Of a stretch of DNA of 64,000 nucleotides, positions 21,873 through 33,291 are shown piece by piece. Every line of letters starts with the position of its first letter. The first letter of the stretch is position 1. The stretch lies in the NCBI GenBank assembly GCA_910890315.1, contig CAJVGD010000025.1:62001-126000 (forward strand). The letters run 5' to 3'. Under the pieces are notes generated by a model. The model saw nothing but the letters and a program-made list of their open reading frames with translations. It ran no database searches and had not been told where the DNA came from. Both the position numbers and the translations under genes were made by a program. This DNA is from Serendipita indica DSM 11827. Taxonomy: Eukaryota; Basidiomycota; Agaricomycetes; Sebacinales; Serendipitaceae.

Positions 21873-23888
21873 CTATGGGGTCGCGCGACCTGGCCAACGA
21901 CCGTACAATTGACACTCCCTAAGGCAGAGTCAGTAGACGAATATGACTCTTTCAGATTGCATACCTGACAGTGTACCGGTTACCGATCCATGCAAGGAAA
22001 CGCTACAAAAGCTTCAACGATAGTCCAGCGATTAGTTGTGGCTCACCTCTACACCCAAACCATAACCACCGTGTTCACAGGTACCATATCTTCGTTGGTC
22101 CACATACCAATAATATGGCTCAGCCGGGATACCTTGTTTCTTAAACGCAGCGAGCAACTCATCCGCATCGTGAATCCTCATGGATCCGCCTACGTCTGTT
22201 AGTCTTATACCAGATCCTCAAGATGTTCACGCACCGACAACCTCTCCGACACCAGGCATGAGCAGGTCACAACTCTCGGTGAACACCATTCCATTGGGTC
22301 CCTCTCCAGCAGGACCTTTCATCTTCTGCATATAAAACGCCTTGAGATGGCTGGGGAATCCGTAGAGGAAAATGGGTCGCCCAATCTCGTCTGTCATCTT
22401 ACGTTCCGCTGCTTCGGCGATATCATCGCCCAGCACGTGATCGACATAGACCTTTTCGGCATCCGGAAGGTCTTCCGTCTCTTCGGTGACGTGCTGAATC
22501 TTGTGGTCCACGAGCCACTGAATGGCGTCGGCGTAGGACATGCGAAGGAATGGACGGGAAGGTGGCTTAAAGTCGGGGTTGAGCACCTTCATCAATTCGG
22601 AGACCCCAGGCGTCGCAAGAAGATGATCAATGGTATCGCAAATCTATCGAATTGTTAGAGTAATCGCCGCGCGATCAGGATACGTACCGCGTTCTCGATA
22701 TGAGTCATCAGATCGTCAAAGGTGATAAATGCCAACTCGGCTTCCAAGTGCGTAAACTCGCTGAGATGTCGCCTTGTCTGTGACTTTTCGGCACGGAAGC
22801 TCTCCTGGACACAATAGACGTCTCCAAGAGCTGGGAGAACCGTCTCGAGGTAGAGTTGACTGCTTTGAGTGAGATATGCCTCTTCCTCGTAATACTTGAA
22901 TCCAAAGAGGGTAGCGCCACCCTCGACTTGAGTCTGTACGATACACGGCGGTGTGACCTCTTTCAAGTCGAGTGCATCCAATGCGTGCCGGAAGGAAGAC
23001 AGAAGAGCTGTTCGGAGCTTGAGAACGGCTGATTGAGTCTCTCCACGGAGGACGAGGTGACGAAGGTCAGCAAGGATACTCGGGCCGGTCTCTTCATTGA
23101 ACCGAGAGAGATACGAGTCATCTCCGAGAGGTGCATGGCCGATCACTTTCCAGTAATCCGCGACGACTTCATGGCCACCTGGCGCAGACTTTTCCGCGGG
23201 GACTTCTTGCAGGTTACCGACCACCTCAATGGTTGCCTCGTTGGTCAAGAGCGAAGCATCGTGAACTTGAGACTGAGTATTGACTTGTCAATAGATATGT
23301 GTGAGCCGATGAGAAACCGACATACCAACTTTCCGCCGATAATCACTTGAAGGAACCCGGTTCCGTCTCGCAGGACGACGAATATCATCTTGCCCTGTGA
23401 GCGCAGACGGTGAACCCAGCCGGAGATTCTAACTCGTTGTCCGCGGTATTTCTCCAGATATTTGATCTTTGTCTACGTGTCTGAGTCAGGCCATGCCACC
23501 TTGCACAACGAGAGACTTTGCTCACCTTGACTGCCTGAGGAAGGGAAAGATCCTCTTCAAGTACAACATCCTTAGCCTTTTCTTGAGCTGCGGCTTTCTC
23601 TGCAGCTTTTGCCTCCGCCGCCAATGCCTTCTGTCGCTTCTTCTCGATTCCCTCTGCGCCCTTGCGAGCCTTTTTGAGGGCGGAGATGCCGATAGCTACC
23701 CACTCCTCCTCTTCTGATTTCCTCGTCAGGATCACCAGCGGTGGCGAAGGCCCGTGGTTGACGATGGCTTGGGCAGCACTCTGATATGGTTTCTGGATCG
23801 AACCATCGCCGGCATCGTCTGAGCCGACCTTTTCGTCGACGTAGACTGTAACAGCATCTGTGGGTGTATCTGTGCTTGTGGATGCCAT
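21873..23888 (-). CDS. DED81: asparaginyl-tRNA synthetase, cytosolic (class II)
   Basis: Starts [20 protein letters not shown] at 23888. A Lys/Ala-rich linker follows, then the OB-fold anticodon-binding part (exon near 23470-23290, [20 protein letters not shown]). The catalytic core has [41 protein letters not shown] (motif 2 region) and the exon [20 protein letters not shown]. The last exons give [20 protein letters not shown] and the motif 3 segment [19 protein letters not shown], ending GRATP at 21873. The enzyme charges tRNA-Asn with asparagine in the cytosol. Length (about 560 residues) and the N-terminal extension fit the eukaryotic cytosolic type (yeast Ded81) rather than the mitochondrial enzyme. 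Confidence 0.92.
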
Positions 23889-24100
23889 AGGCGAAGAGTA
23901 GATGGGAGATGGGAGAGACCAAGTGACTCGCTCAGTGTGAGCCTGGGCGTAAGCACGGTTGGACCTGTTCCATATTTGCCAACCACTTCAACGTTTTCTG
24001 TACGTCTGGGAGTGTCACCTTTACATCTTCACTACAATCTTCCACCCAGTTTCAGCGCTCGTAGAACTATACCCACTCCGCCAAGGCTGCGAGACACACC

Positions 24101-26368
24101 ATGCCCGCAAGAGAGAACGATGACTACGTGCCAGATGAAGGTCATTCAGTATCTGGGAACTCTCGAAAGCCCAAGCATCTCCTCACTGGCGGACACGCAC
24201 CGCGCCCAGGGCAGCGGGGAGAAAACAAACGCAAACGCGGAGAAAAGCCTGTCGTCCAGGTCAAGTCAGTGGTAATATTTACTTGTATAGGTTGCGATTC
24301 TGACAATTCCAGATGGACTCCCCAGCTCACAGAGCAATTGTGGGCCTTGATCAAGGCAAAACCTGAACTCAAGCGGTTGCTTGTCAACGAACCATCACGT
24401 CATTTGGGTCCCATGGGGGCTGGTATGCAGCTTTTCAGCAAAAAGGACCTGCAACGAACCATCGCGGAACATCTCTTCAACGACGGATCATACGACTTGA
24501 ACGACCCGGTTGTAATGGATAACCTTACGAGAGCAGTGAAGAATAAGCTACACAAGTATGTCTTCGGCCGCAGTCCGTCTACCACCCGCGTGACGCCACT
24601 CACAGGACACAAATGCTGTATGATGAGGCCCAACGTCAGATGCCACAACTCAAAGATGAATACCAATCCGAGGATCAGATTCCTCCGGAGCATCGGGCCC
24701 TATGGAGTACGTCGTATTGTCGCAGCACATGTGCACCGCACTCACTACAGTACGCCACCTTAGGCAAGATTAAAGATAGGTTTCCCACCTATTTTGAATA
24801 CCACGAACTGGCCCTCGAGCTACCGGCTATCATCGCCCAGATGGCGAGAGACGCACAGCAGTTCGGGGCCTGGAAGTCGAGGGCATTGAGCGTATCCGAC
24901 GGTGGCAGTGAGAATTCATTCATCAGTAATCATCAACGAGCCAGGAGCGTCGAAACTTCCGCTAGTTTTGAAGTGCCGGAGGTGAGTTGCACCACGGGTC
25001 TTTGCCGGCCTCGTGTTTGGCCCATTGTTTACGGCTCGCCACTAACGCCCTGCCCTGCCGCCCTATGTACGCCACGCGACCGGACTCTGAGCAGGAATTC
25101 GAAGTACTGCCCCCTCCCGTCGATACCCAAGCCACCTTCTCCGATGCCGAGCCCTTTGGACTCCCGGTTAGCCACGGCATATCGCCCATAAGCCCCAGCT
25201 TGAGCCCCGCGGTTTCACCATCTGGACGTTTTATGCCTCTTCAACAAACATCATTTGGAAACGACGCACACCTGGCCACCTGGTCCGCACAGAACGCAGG
25301 CGCCATGGGCCGACCTGTCAGCGCCGGCGCGCTCCCGTCACACATCCATACCAACCAACAGTTCAAACAGGCCAATGATGGTATTCCAGGAAATTGGACG
25401 ACTGGTCTCACCAATCAGCTTACTCAAGAGCCTCAAAGCTATGATAACTCGGCCATTGGACCATGGTCGAGCACGGCGTCACCTCTTGCACCCGTTCCGT
25501 CACAGGCACGCTTCCCGTCCATGTCAGTTCAAGATGTCTCTCGCAATGGACAACATCTATCTGCACAGACCTCTCGGCGCGTGCCATCTGGGAAGCATCG
25601 CCGTGGTCCTTCAATGGAAGGCTTTGGGAATGGAGAGCATCCACCGCCGTCCCTTAGCCCTCAGGCTACTAGTCCATTCTCCAACGTCGATTATTCGTCT
25701 AACTCTGGCTCGCCGGAGATGCCCATGTCGGACAGTCAAGACGAGAAAACGATGGACGCGCTGTTCTCTATCCTTCGCGAGCGGGAATTGCGCAAGCGCC
25801 AACGCCAGGAAGAGTGGATTAGGATTGAGAACAAACGGTAAGGACGACAGATAAAGTCGAGACTATGAACTGATCATGTCCCAGGCTCGAAGACCGAGAG
25901 AAGCAGAGGATAGAAAACCAGCGTCAGCGAGAAGAGAATGAACGTCAACGGCAACACGAGGCAATGATCATGGAACAGCGACTCCAATACGCACGCCTTG
26001 TCGCGCCAGCACAATACCGGAGCGGCAGTGTCCCCACGCAAACTGGATCCAACGTGACGAGCCCTATCAATCTGAATGATCAGCAAGATCCCATGGCGGG
26101 AATGTATACCAATCCGTCTATCGGCATGAACGATATGATGGCACAATTCTCCTCGATCGCACCCGAGTCGCATGGCTCTTACGAACAGCAACAACAGCAG
26201 CATCCTCAGCTCCGCAGCATGGGCGTCCATGTCAGTCCGTATCAGCCTCCTCGCGGCGTGGCGCATCTCGACATGTCCGAGGCGGTTCCGACCCAGACGT
26301 TTGCCAACGAGCCGCTCAACGACCAGCAATTGGAGGATTTCTTTGGGACGGGCGTACCAAGTCATTAG
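24101..26368 (+). CDS. putative nuclear regulator with Gln-rich C-terminus (unrecognised)
   Basis: Starts MPARENDDYVPDEGHSVSGN. A basic front (RGENKRKRGEKP) resembles a nuclear localisation signal. After an intron near 24261-24311 comes a compact conserved-looking block, RWTPQLTEQLWALIKAKPEL ... FSKKDLQRTIAEHLFNDGSY, continuing through two more exons (QMLYDEAQRQMPQLKDEYQS, GKIKDRFPTYFEYHELALEL). A long Ser/Pro/Gln-rich region follows, then a charged coiled coil with many Arg/Glu/Gln (RERELRKRQRQEEWIRIENK) across the last intron near 25841-25885. The end is Q-rich and stops at 26368. The layout suggests a transcription or chromatin factor, but no named domain is recognised. Confidence 0.7.
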
Positions 26369-26660
26369 CCTTTAACCATTTCTGCCTCGTACTATTTTGC
26401 AGCGGGTTCTGCCCCAGTATACCATGTTCCATTACGTGTCTCATTTAGATTTCTATTGTAGATTGAGATGTTTATAAAAACGGACTATTCAATGACAGGA
26501 CAGTGTATAATTTATGATCCCATATAGCAGCAACTCCATGCATAGAATATGGATGGACAATAATAAACAGATGAGAATAGATTCCATCGACATGTGGTCA
26601 CTGGATGTTTGAAGAGTTCATAAGATGTCTTCTCTGGTTGTAGCTGCCGATTCGTCGACG

Positions 26661-27348
26661 TTACTGAGGCGCGCTGTTCGTATCTGGTGGTGGCGGGAGA
26701 GGGGAAGGACCTCTATAGGCTGGTGGTGGGTCGGCGATCAGAACCATGGACACCTGTGAGTGCATGGGAGGTGAACCCAACGGTGCACCAACTTCGAGGA
26801 TGGGATCATGATGCCCAGGGTGTGAGGGACGGATACTGGCGAGCATGATCCCAAATCGCACAATGGCGCTGCGGGGGCTGTACTCTGGGAGAGTCGCTTG
26901 CCCAGGATAAGCAGGGAGCGTGGCACTTGAGAGTGCGGGAAAGTCATCTGGGGGTACGTTTGACATTGGCAAGGATGAACTTGGCTGGCGATGACAAGGA
27001 CGGAGTCGCGAGGGTACTATTTTGAATAATAGACGTTTGATTCGGCGTGATAGTGGCTCGTTGGGAGTCTGAGAGACAGAGGACGATGAGGCGCGCCGTC
27101 GTTCTGCGCGTTGTGCGCAAATGGCGGATATTTTGCCCATAAGTAGAAATATTATGACTATATAGATATTGAATCATTAGTCAAAGACTGTAAGCTGGAT
27201 GAACAGACGACGTACACCCAGTGCAGATCACGATGCAAGCAATTAGAATGCCTTTAGGCAGCGGGTGAGCGTTCAACTCCCTCTCCTGAGCTAAGACGGA
27301 TGCAAACTCGACATCCCTGCGCGGCGCCTTTGGGTTTGAAAGGAGCAT
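26661..27348 (-). CDS. small single-pass membrane protein with Pro-rich tail
   Basis: Exon 1 starts MLLSNPKAPRRDVEFASVLA at 27348. It runs into a hydrophobic stretch that is split by an intron near 27224-27165 (GTGTAC...TATATAG) and continues VIIFLLMGKISAICAQRAERR. The joined helix is about 18 residues, flanked by a basic patch that suggests the tail faces the cytosol. The remaining ~150 residues are Ser/Pro/Arg-rich and end PPPPDTNSAPQ. No family is recognised. The exon-1 choice rests on frame and helix continuity. It is divergently placed about 230 bases from the V-ATPase d gene. Confidence 0.5.
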
Positions 27349-27581
27349 CCGAAGCTCTTACTTGGGCGTCTTGGGCGATGGCAGTGTCCAAGTGTGGTGA
27401 GCGGGGCACCCGTTAATTTGGCAAATATTCAGAACGGCGTCGAAACGTCACAGATAATCTGGCTGTCGTCGTCGAGAGCAAGGAGAGTACAGAGAGCAAG
27501 ACGCTGACAAAGGCCAAGATAACTGGCAAAGCGCTGAGCCGTAGCGGCATCGTTGGACCCGCCCATTCAATCCCGTTTGCC

Positions 27582-28857
27582 ATGGAAGGCCTCTTTTTCA
27601 ATGTAGAATGCCGTAATTCGCGCATGGATCACGATTTAACACATTTCTAGGTGTCTGCCGGCTTCCTCGAGGGCATACTTAGAGGTTACAAGGCTGGCCT
27701 GCTCACCCAGGCCCAGTATGCGACGTTGACACAGTGTGAGACGCTTGAGGGTGCGTACAAAATTGGAATAAACGTGTATTCTGACGGTCCAAAGACTTTA
27801 GGATGCAGTTGTCGGCGACAGACTATGGCAACTTCCTCGCCAACGAGCCTCTCCCAATTTCAACTTCAAAAATCTCAGACAAGGCAACCCAGGTCATGGT
27901 TGACCAATTTCACTATCTACGTAGCAATGCCGTCGCACCGCTTGACAAGTTTCTCGACTACATAACGTTCGTGGCACTTTCTTTTGATTCAAACATCTGT
28001 CTAATCAATGCAGATATGCATACATGATCGATAATGTTATTCTTCTCATCACCGGCACACTCCACGAGAGAGATACACACGAGCTATTGGAACGCTGTCA
28101 CCCGTTGGGTGTGTTTGACACTATGCCTGCCCTTTGTGTGGCAACCAATGTCGAGGAACTCTACCAGAGTGTTCTTGTAGAGACTCCTTTGGGTGCGTCA
28201 ACGTCGGCTTTTGCGTGCATGTACTCAATGTCTCCCACAGCCCCGTACTTTCGCGAGTGCCTCTCCGCTTCGGACCTCGATGATCTGAACATTGAGATTA
28301 TTCGAAACACACTTTATAAAGCATACCTCGAAGACTTTGACAACTTTTGTCAATCCATTGGAGGTCCAACATACGACGCTATGCACCGCATTCTGGCGTT
28401 TGAGGCGGACCGCCGCACTATCAACATCACCATTAACTCGTTTGGAACCGACCTCTCTAAGGAGCAGCGCGCACGTCTCTTTCCAACCATCGGAAACCTA
28501 TTCCCCGCAGGCAATAACTTGCTCGCCAAGGCAGACGAGATTGAGCAGGTTCGTGCAGTATGCGACTACGTTGCCGAGTACCGCCACTTTTTCGATGCTG
28601 CTGCGTCGTCTGCGAGCCGTGGAAATGGTGGAGCAGGCGATGATCCAACGAGCGCGATTGCTGCGACGCTCGAGGACAGGTTCTTTGCGACCGAAGTGCA
28701 CCTAAACAAGCTCTCTTTCCTCCAGCAATTCCAGTACTCCATCTTCTTCAGCTATTTCAAGCTCAAGGAGCAAGAAATTCGAAGTTTAACGTGGATCGCA
28801 GAGTGCATCGCCCAGGATGCACGTGACAGGATCCAAGACTTTATCACGATCTTCTGA
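27582..28857 (+). CDS. VMA6: V-type ATPase V0 subunit d
   Basis: A 21-base first exon (27582-27602, MEGLFFN) is joined by a 48-nt intron to [20 protein letters not shown] at 27651. A second intron (GTACAA...CTTTAG) leads to [20 protein letters not shown], and a third leads to [20 protein letters not shown]. The final exons give [20 protein letters not shown], the DFNFC-like region and the C-terminal [20 protein letters not shown]. These are hallmarks of subunit d, the collar protein linking the V1 stalk to the V0 ring on the vacuolar membrane. Length is about 355 residues, as usual for the family. A small Gly/Ser insertion ([14 protein letters not shown]) sits before the last block. Confidence 0.93.
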
Positions 28858-28967
28858 GTGACAAGGAGTGCTTGTAACTTCGCGCTAGTTATATAGTCTT
28901 TTTTGCTGGATGCCTGTGCCGGCCGACCTTACGTCGTGCCGACGTGTAACTTGTTCTTGACCACGAC

Positions 28968-29624
28968 ATGAGTGTTGCTCAACTACGCCAGCGAAATCCT
29001 TTCAAATTCTCCAATGAAATTCCTGAACTTGATCAGGACAATCCAGAACGCGTCCTAGATGAACAAGGTCAGGATGCCAACAAGGTGCCCAAACGGCCAT
29101 TAACTAACGTCGTTGACCATAGAACAAGAAGAGATAATCGAAAGGCTTGAGGAAGAAAATGCAAAGATTGCCCGGTCCTATACGTTCTTGGGCACCGCTG
29201 TGGTTGGTCTTTCCTCCATCATGTAGGTCGGATCGAACCTCATGAATGGGACCCCAAATCTGACGCAAATATCAGCCAAATCCTGTCCATCATCGGAATT
29301 GTTGGTCCGGGAGGGCTCGCTGTCAGCTTGTTCGGCCTACTCCACCTCGTGGTCCACGCCCACGCCGCCCTCGTCCTACATAATCGAACCGAACTCGCCA
29401 TTGGTGAAAAAAAGTACCCTGTACCGCCTCTGCTACCCGCTCAACTCGCGGTCGGCCTCTATCCGCTGTTGACGGCCCTTACCCAGGCAACATTCGATTG
29501 GGCGTTTGCTGCCATTCCGGTCGTGGCCACCCTCGTCGCTTGGATATCCTTAAGCGCTATCCGTGATGGAAAGGTGTCCATAAGGCAGCTGGAGACGCTC
29601 AAGTATACGGCAAAGGGAGCGTGA
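28968..29624 (+). CDS. small multi-pass membrane protein (unrecognised)
   Basis: Exon 1 begins MSVAQLRQRNPFKFSNEIPE. An intron near 29068-29121 joins LDEQ to EQEEIIERLEEENAKIARSY. A third exon starts near 29276 after an intron at the end of GLSSI. The product is about 165 residues: an acidic coiled front and then four hydrophobic stretches (YTFLGTAVVGLSSI, ILSIIGIVGPGGLAVSLFGL, LLPAQLAVGLYPLLTALT, FAAIPVVATLVAWISLSA) with a short tail. No family is recognised. It is probably an organelle or ER membrane protein. Confidence 0.6.
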
Positions 29625-30726
29625 TCACTTTCTGTCGCCTGCCGGCTCCGAAAGGGCCCAGACTCGCCTCGATCCATTTGTAGAGGACTGTAATTGGCTA
29701 TATGTCCTCCAAGGATCTGCTGACGCAAGCTGCGGAGCAGGATAGCGGCGGGTTGAGGTTCCTTTTGGTTCCACGGCGGCCGTTGTCAGAGAAAAGCCTG
29801 CCCGAAAGCTGCTAGTGTCGTTTTCGAGTCACGCTTCAGGAAGCGCTGTGGTCTGTACCATCCAAAAAGTGTCTAAAATCTACCAGTGTCTGACGACGCT
29901 TTATCGAACAACAGCCCACCGCGTTTGAAAGCTTAGACATGGAGCAAAGCGAAAAGTGATGCGCAAGTCAACCTGGGCGTGTTCGTAAAACTGAACCAGC
30001 AAAAATCGATTTGACCCCACAAGCCCGTCGCCGCCATTAGGTCTTGCGAAACCTCTACCGAGGAATGAATCAATTTCATTTGCTCGCTCGACTTCACGAT
30101 GTTACACTTCGAGCTGGTGTTGAACCGCTCTGTACCCCCGGCCCCCTCACCCATTCCCAATGAAGATGTCAGTCTGACTGGATGATGCCAAGCAAGCATG
30201 GTCAGTTAGCAACAATCCTGTCGCTGCCCTAGGGTGGCAGCGAGCCAAGCCGGCCTCATGACCTAATGCCACAGTTACATAGCTTCGTCAAGAGAATCAA
30301 CTGCTCCTTACTGACCGTTGCTCCTAGTCGTTGACCGCCTCTGAGAATTCTGAAAGAGTGGTATCCCTGGACGCCTGTACCGACCTGCAGCCTCTGCTGC
30401 CATCTCAAGGATCAAGTTCTCCTTAGACCAGCGCTCCAGTGTCGCGAGTTCTGATTCCGAGCGACGATCCTTGGAGCCGGCTAGCGCCAGCGTCCTCACT
30501 TCCGCTTTTTGCTGAGCGGCGGTGACAAAACGCAGGAAAAAAGCCTATACGCGTCAAATTTTCCAGAATGGACTAGCCTATAGCCCCAAAGCAACCAATC
30601 AACCCGCGAGTCGGCACTGAAAAGTTTTGGGTTGCCTCGCAGGCGCTCTCAGTATATATGCAACCCTCCGCTAACCAACGCTCCTCCAGCCTTTCCGCCT
30701 CCCTTTTCACAACCTTCTAAAGACAA
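29625..30726. other. intergenic, with a TATA box near its right end
   Basis: This 1.1-kb stretch shows no gene that I can support; the longest frames are short, without domains or plausible splicing. A TATA-like 'tatatatg' at 30653-30660 lies about 70 bases before the next ATG and is probably the core promoter of the dsRBD-like gene at 30727. Confidence 0.5.
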
Positions 30727-31150
30727 ATGAGTCACTCCAGCCGCCGTGAGGAGCTGAACGGGTTACTCAGAAAGTACAGCTGGCTTAACTTGGTATCTTG
30801 GGACGATAGAATGGCTGATGTCAATGGAAAGAAGGTATATTATTGTACCCTCCAGATCCAACACGGTCTTCCTTGGGGTGCTTGGATCTGGAACTGCAAT
30901 CACGGACATTCAACGAAGAAAGGTGCCCATGAGGATGTCTCGGCGCAGGCAGTTGCCTACATAAGACAGTTGGAGCGCACTCAGGTGTTTATTCTATCTT
31001 CTCCTGTTGCTGTTCCATGTAGCTCAACTTCTTTGAAGCAGGTATAGCGACTGGGTCATCTGATCGCCATCCTGTGGCATTAACTCTCTTCTTCTGTTGC
31101 ATTTATGTCATTTCGGTCCCTTAATCTTGCTCCCTTAATCTTGCTCCCGT
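30727..31150 (+). CDS. dsRBD-like mini-protein, divergent member
   Basis: Starts MSHSSRREELNGLLRKYSWL. After the first helix come strand-like segments (NGKKVYYCTLQIQHG, GAWIWNCNHG) and the motif HSTKKGAHEDVSAQAVAYIR. This has the shape of the dsRBD C-terminal helix (K-K-x-A near its start, then A-x-x-A-V-x-x-I). An intron near 30985-31032 (GTGTTT...CATGTAG) then joins to LNFFEAGIATGSS; the exact end is uncertain. Overall length is about 100-120 residues with one domain. The resemblance to canonical dsRBDs is better than in the copies at 16.8 and 32.9 kb, but the RNA-binding claim is inference. Confidence 0.55.
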
Positions 31151-31480
31151 CCGCCCATCCTCCCCCTTGGTGCCTACGACTTGACATATATGGATAAAGA
31201 AGTTCAACTGTATCATACATTTACGTTTGGATAGGATATTTACGGACTTTTGGAACATATCTTCAGCCTGCCTCGTCCTCACTGCTTCCGTCCTAGGGTA
31301 CACTGAATAGGCCATGCCAGAACTGATACATACCTGCTTATTCTTTATCCAATGCACCTCATCGACGAAGAATCTTGCCATCATTCGCGTAAATCACGAG
31401 AGTAAAGAGTATACGCCCGGGCCGTTCGTTGATTCAAATTTCTTACCTCAGACCTCTTTCGCCGTTTAGAATGAATTCAA

Positions 31481-31896
31481 ATGTCTCTATTTGAAACAGA
31501 GACTCCTTTAATGATATATAAGACCCCTCATAAGCCATCTGAGGCACAGTCGCTCACAGAGTTTTTCATCCTTATCCGACGTATCGCCAGCTACAGCTCT
31601 TACCCACTTGAGAGCACTTCGGAAGGAGCTTATCAACCTCTTCAATGCGGCTTTGCAGCCGAAGAGCTTGAGGACGAGTATTTAGAGATGGAAAGCATCT
31701 CGACGACATCATGCCTCCCCCGTAAGAATGCCCACTGCTCTCCCCTACGTACTCTATCTCATATTGGGACTCGGAAGAAGAGTATTTTGTGGCGAGTAGA
31801 TGTTTGAAGGATTATCTGTGCGCTGATCGCCACATAGATGACGAGCTCTTTCCAGTTGATAACCATGGAGGAGCACGAAAGACTCCATCGTCTTGA
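31481..31896 (+). CDS. small hypothetical protein
   Basis: A frame starting MSLFETETPLMIYKTPHKPS continues for about 80 residues. An intron (GTAAGA near 31722 to CATAG at 31838) would join it to DELFPVDNHGGARKTPSS. Composition is plausible, but no domain is visible and the intron is long for this genome. It may be a relic or no gene at all. The stretch from about 31897 to 32684, left of the mini-gene cassette, shows nothing better. Confidence 0.2.
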
Positions 31897-32684
31897 ACGA
31901 GATATGAGCCACATGAATCTCAGAGAGGTGTGTCCCCGCACCTGGTATCGGAGCCGATCAATTGATTCACGGAACCGAAAGCAATCCAAGCCCAGCAAGA
32001 ATCAACATGGACCGTACGTTGCCTCTGAATACTAAGGGCGCGCCACCAAACTCGATACATCAATCGTCTCAAAATGAACCATGATATACTCAGCCTTATC
32101 TCCCTCTTTCCCTTTCTCCTGTTATCCTTACCACCACGTTCTCGACATACCCGCGGTTGTTCCCTCAACTACAGTTTGTTTCGTGGGCTCACTAACCCCG
32201 AAGGGCCAATTTCGATGATCTAGTGCAGGAGTCGGTCAAGTCTGCAGGGCTATTGCCTCACGGAAGAATGCTCGAGGTCCCAGCTCGCTGTTCACTGGCC
32301 AATGGTCACCTTAGTAGCATGTTGTGGACTTGTGTCGGCTCTTTTCCTGCCATTTCACGATTGAATGACGGACCAACTTTCGCGCAAGGTCAATGGGTGA
32401 GACTATTGGGTGGTGAAAGCGCTCTCATTGAACCCGCCTTCGTTTGCGAGAAAGGATACAACTTATTTTAGATCTTCGTCGCGTTGCGGTTGTATATGCA
32501 AAAAATTAGCTCGTTTTGGCATGAGATCTAGCAGGCAGCACTGAATCAATAAATGCGATTGAGGGCCTTGCGAGTGGCAAAGCCGTCGCTTGGAATCTTT
32601 GTACTCCAAATAATCCAGTCTAGGTGGCCAGAATGACTCATCTGGATACTCCTTGTCGTGTTGGCGCGAGTTATTCAAGTTGCC

Positions 32685-32912
32685 TGTCTCTCTCTGTCGA
32701 TGTGACTAGAATTAGTGGTACATTTGCATGCCGGAACGCCATCTAGAGCGGATTATTCCTTGTTGAAAAGAGCATTCGGCGCCGCTGGATATAAACTCTG
32801 AAGCCTCTTCATGTAGAGGTGGCATGGCGAAGGATGATAAAAGGCGTTTGGATGCGACCTACAGAGACTCATATCAGTTTGCTGCGTTCGAAGATTGTAG
32901 CTATTATCCGGC
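32685..32912 (+). promoter_or_regulatory. conserved upstream cassette of dsRBD-like mini-gene, copy A
   Basis: Contains 'tctctctctgtcgatg', 'attagtggtacattt', then 'tgttgaaaagagcattcggc' and a TATA-like 'ggatataaac' at about 32787-32796, about 120 bases before the ATG. Parallel blocks lie upstream of copies B and C. Conservation is strongest around the gaaagagcattcggcgccgctgg part. Confidence 0.65.
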
Positions 32913-33185
32913 ATGAACGCTCACGAACTCAACAACGCACTCGGTTCCAATACCAAATGGGTGACATACGAGGTCACAGCATACCCGAACCCGGATGCTA
33001 CAAATGAAACTCTGCACAAGGCAACGTTGACTGTGACGACGGTGTCTTATGATCACACTGGGACGGCGAGATATGTTGGCATCCCCTTCACGGTTGAGGG
33101 GCATCAGACAGCACAGGGAGCCAGGAACGCAGCCGCACAAGCAGCTACACCGTGGCTGCGAGAGAGGGGTTGGTTGAGGGAATGA
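32913..33185 (+). CDS. dsRBD-like mini-protein, copy A
   Basis: A 90-residue single exon starting MNAHELNNALGSNTKWVTYE. Predicted helix (HELNNALGS), strands (WVTYEVTAYP, LHKATLTVTTVSY, ARYVGIPFTVEGHQ) and final helix (TAQGARNAAAQAATPWLRER) make an alpha-beta-beta-beta-alpha order like a dsRBD. The acidic or small residues in place of the usual lysines of the last helix make RNA binding uncertain. The protein is little more than the domain and has no signal peptide. It is followed after 106 bases by the second F-box gene on the same strand. Copies B and C are relatives. Confidence 0.7.
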   Translation: MNAHELNNALGSNTKWVTYEVTAYPNPDATNETLHKATLTVTTVSYDHTGTARYVGIPFTVEGHQTAQGARNAAAQAATPWLRERGWLRE

Positions 33186-33291
33186 TAGCTCTCGTTTTCA
33201 TCTATAGTTGATTGTAGCAGAGTAGCCAAATTTCAGTGTGCTCGCGATTCGGTCGGGAGCAAAGCTAGTTCACCACTTGGAGCCGACCTAA

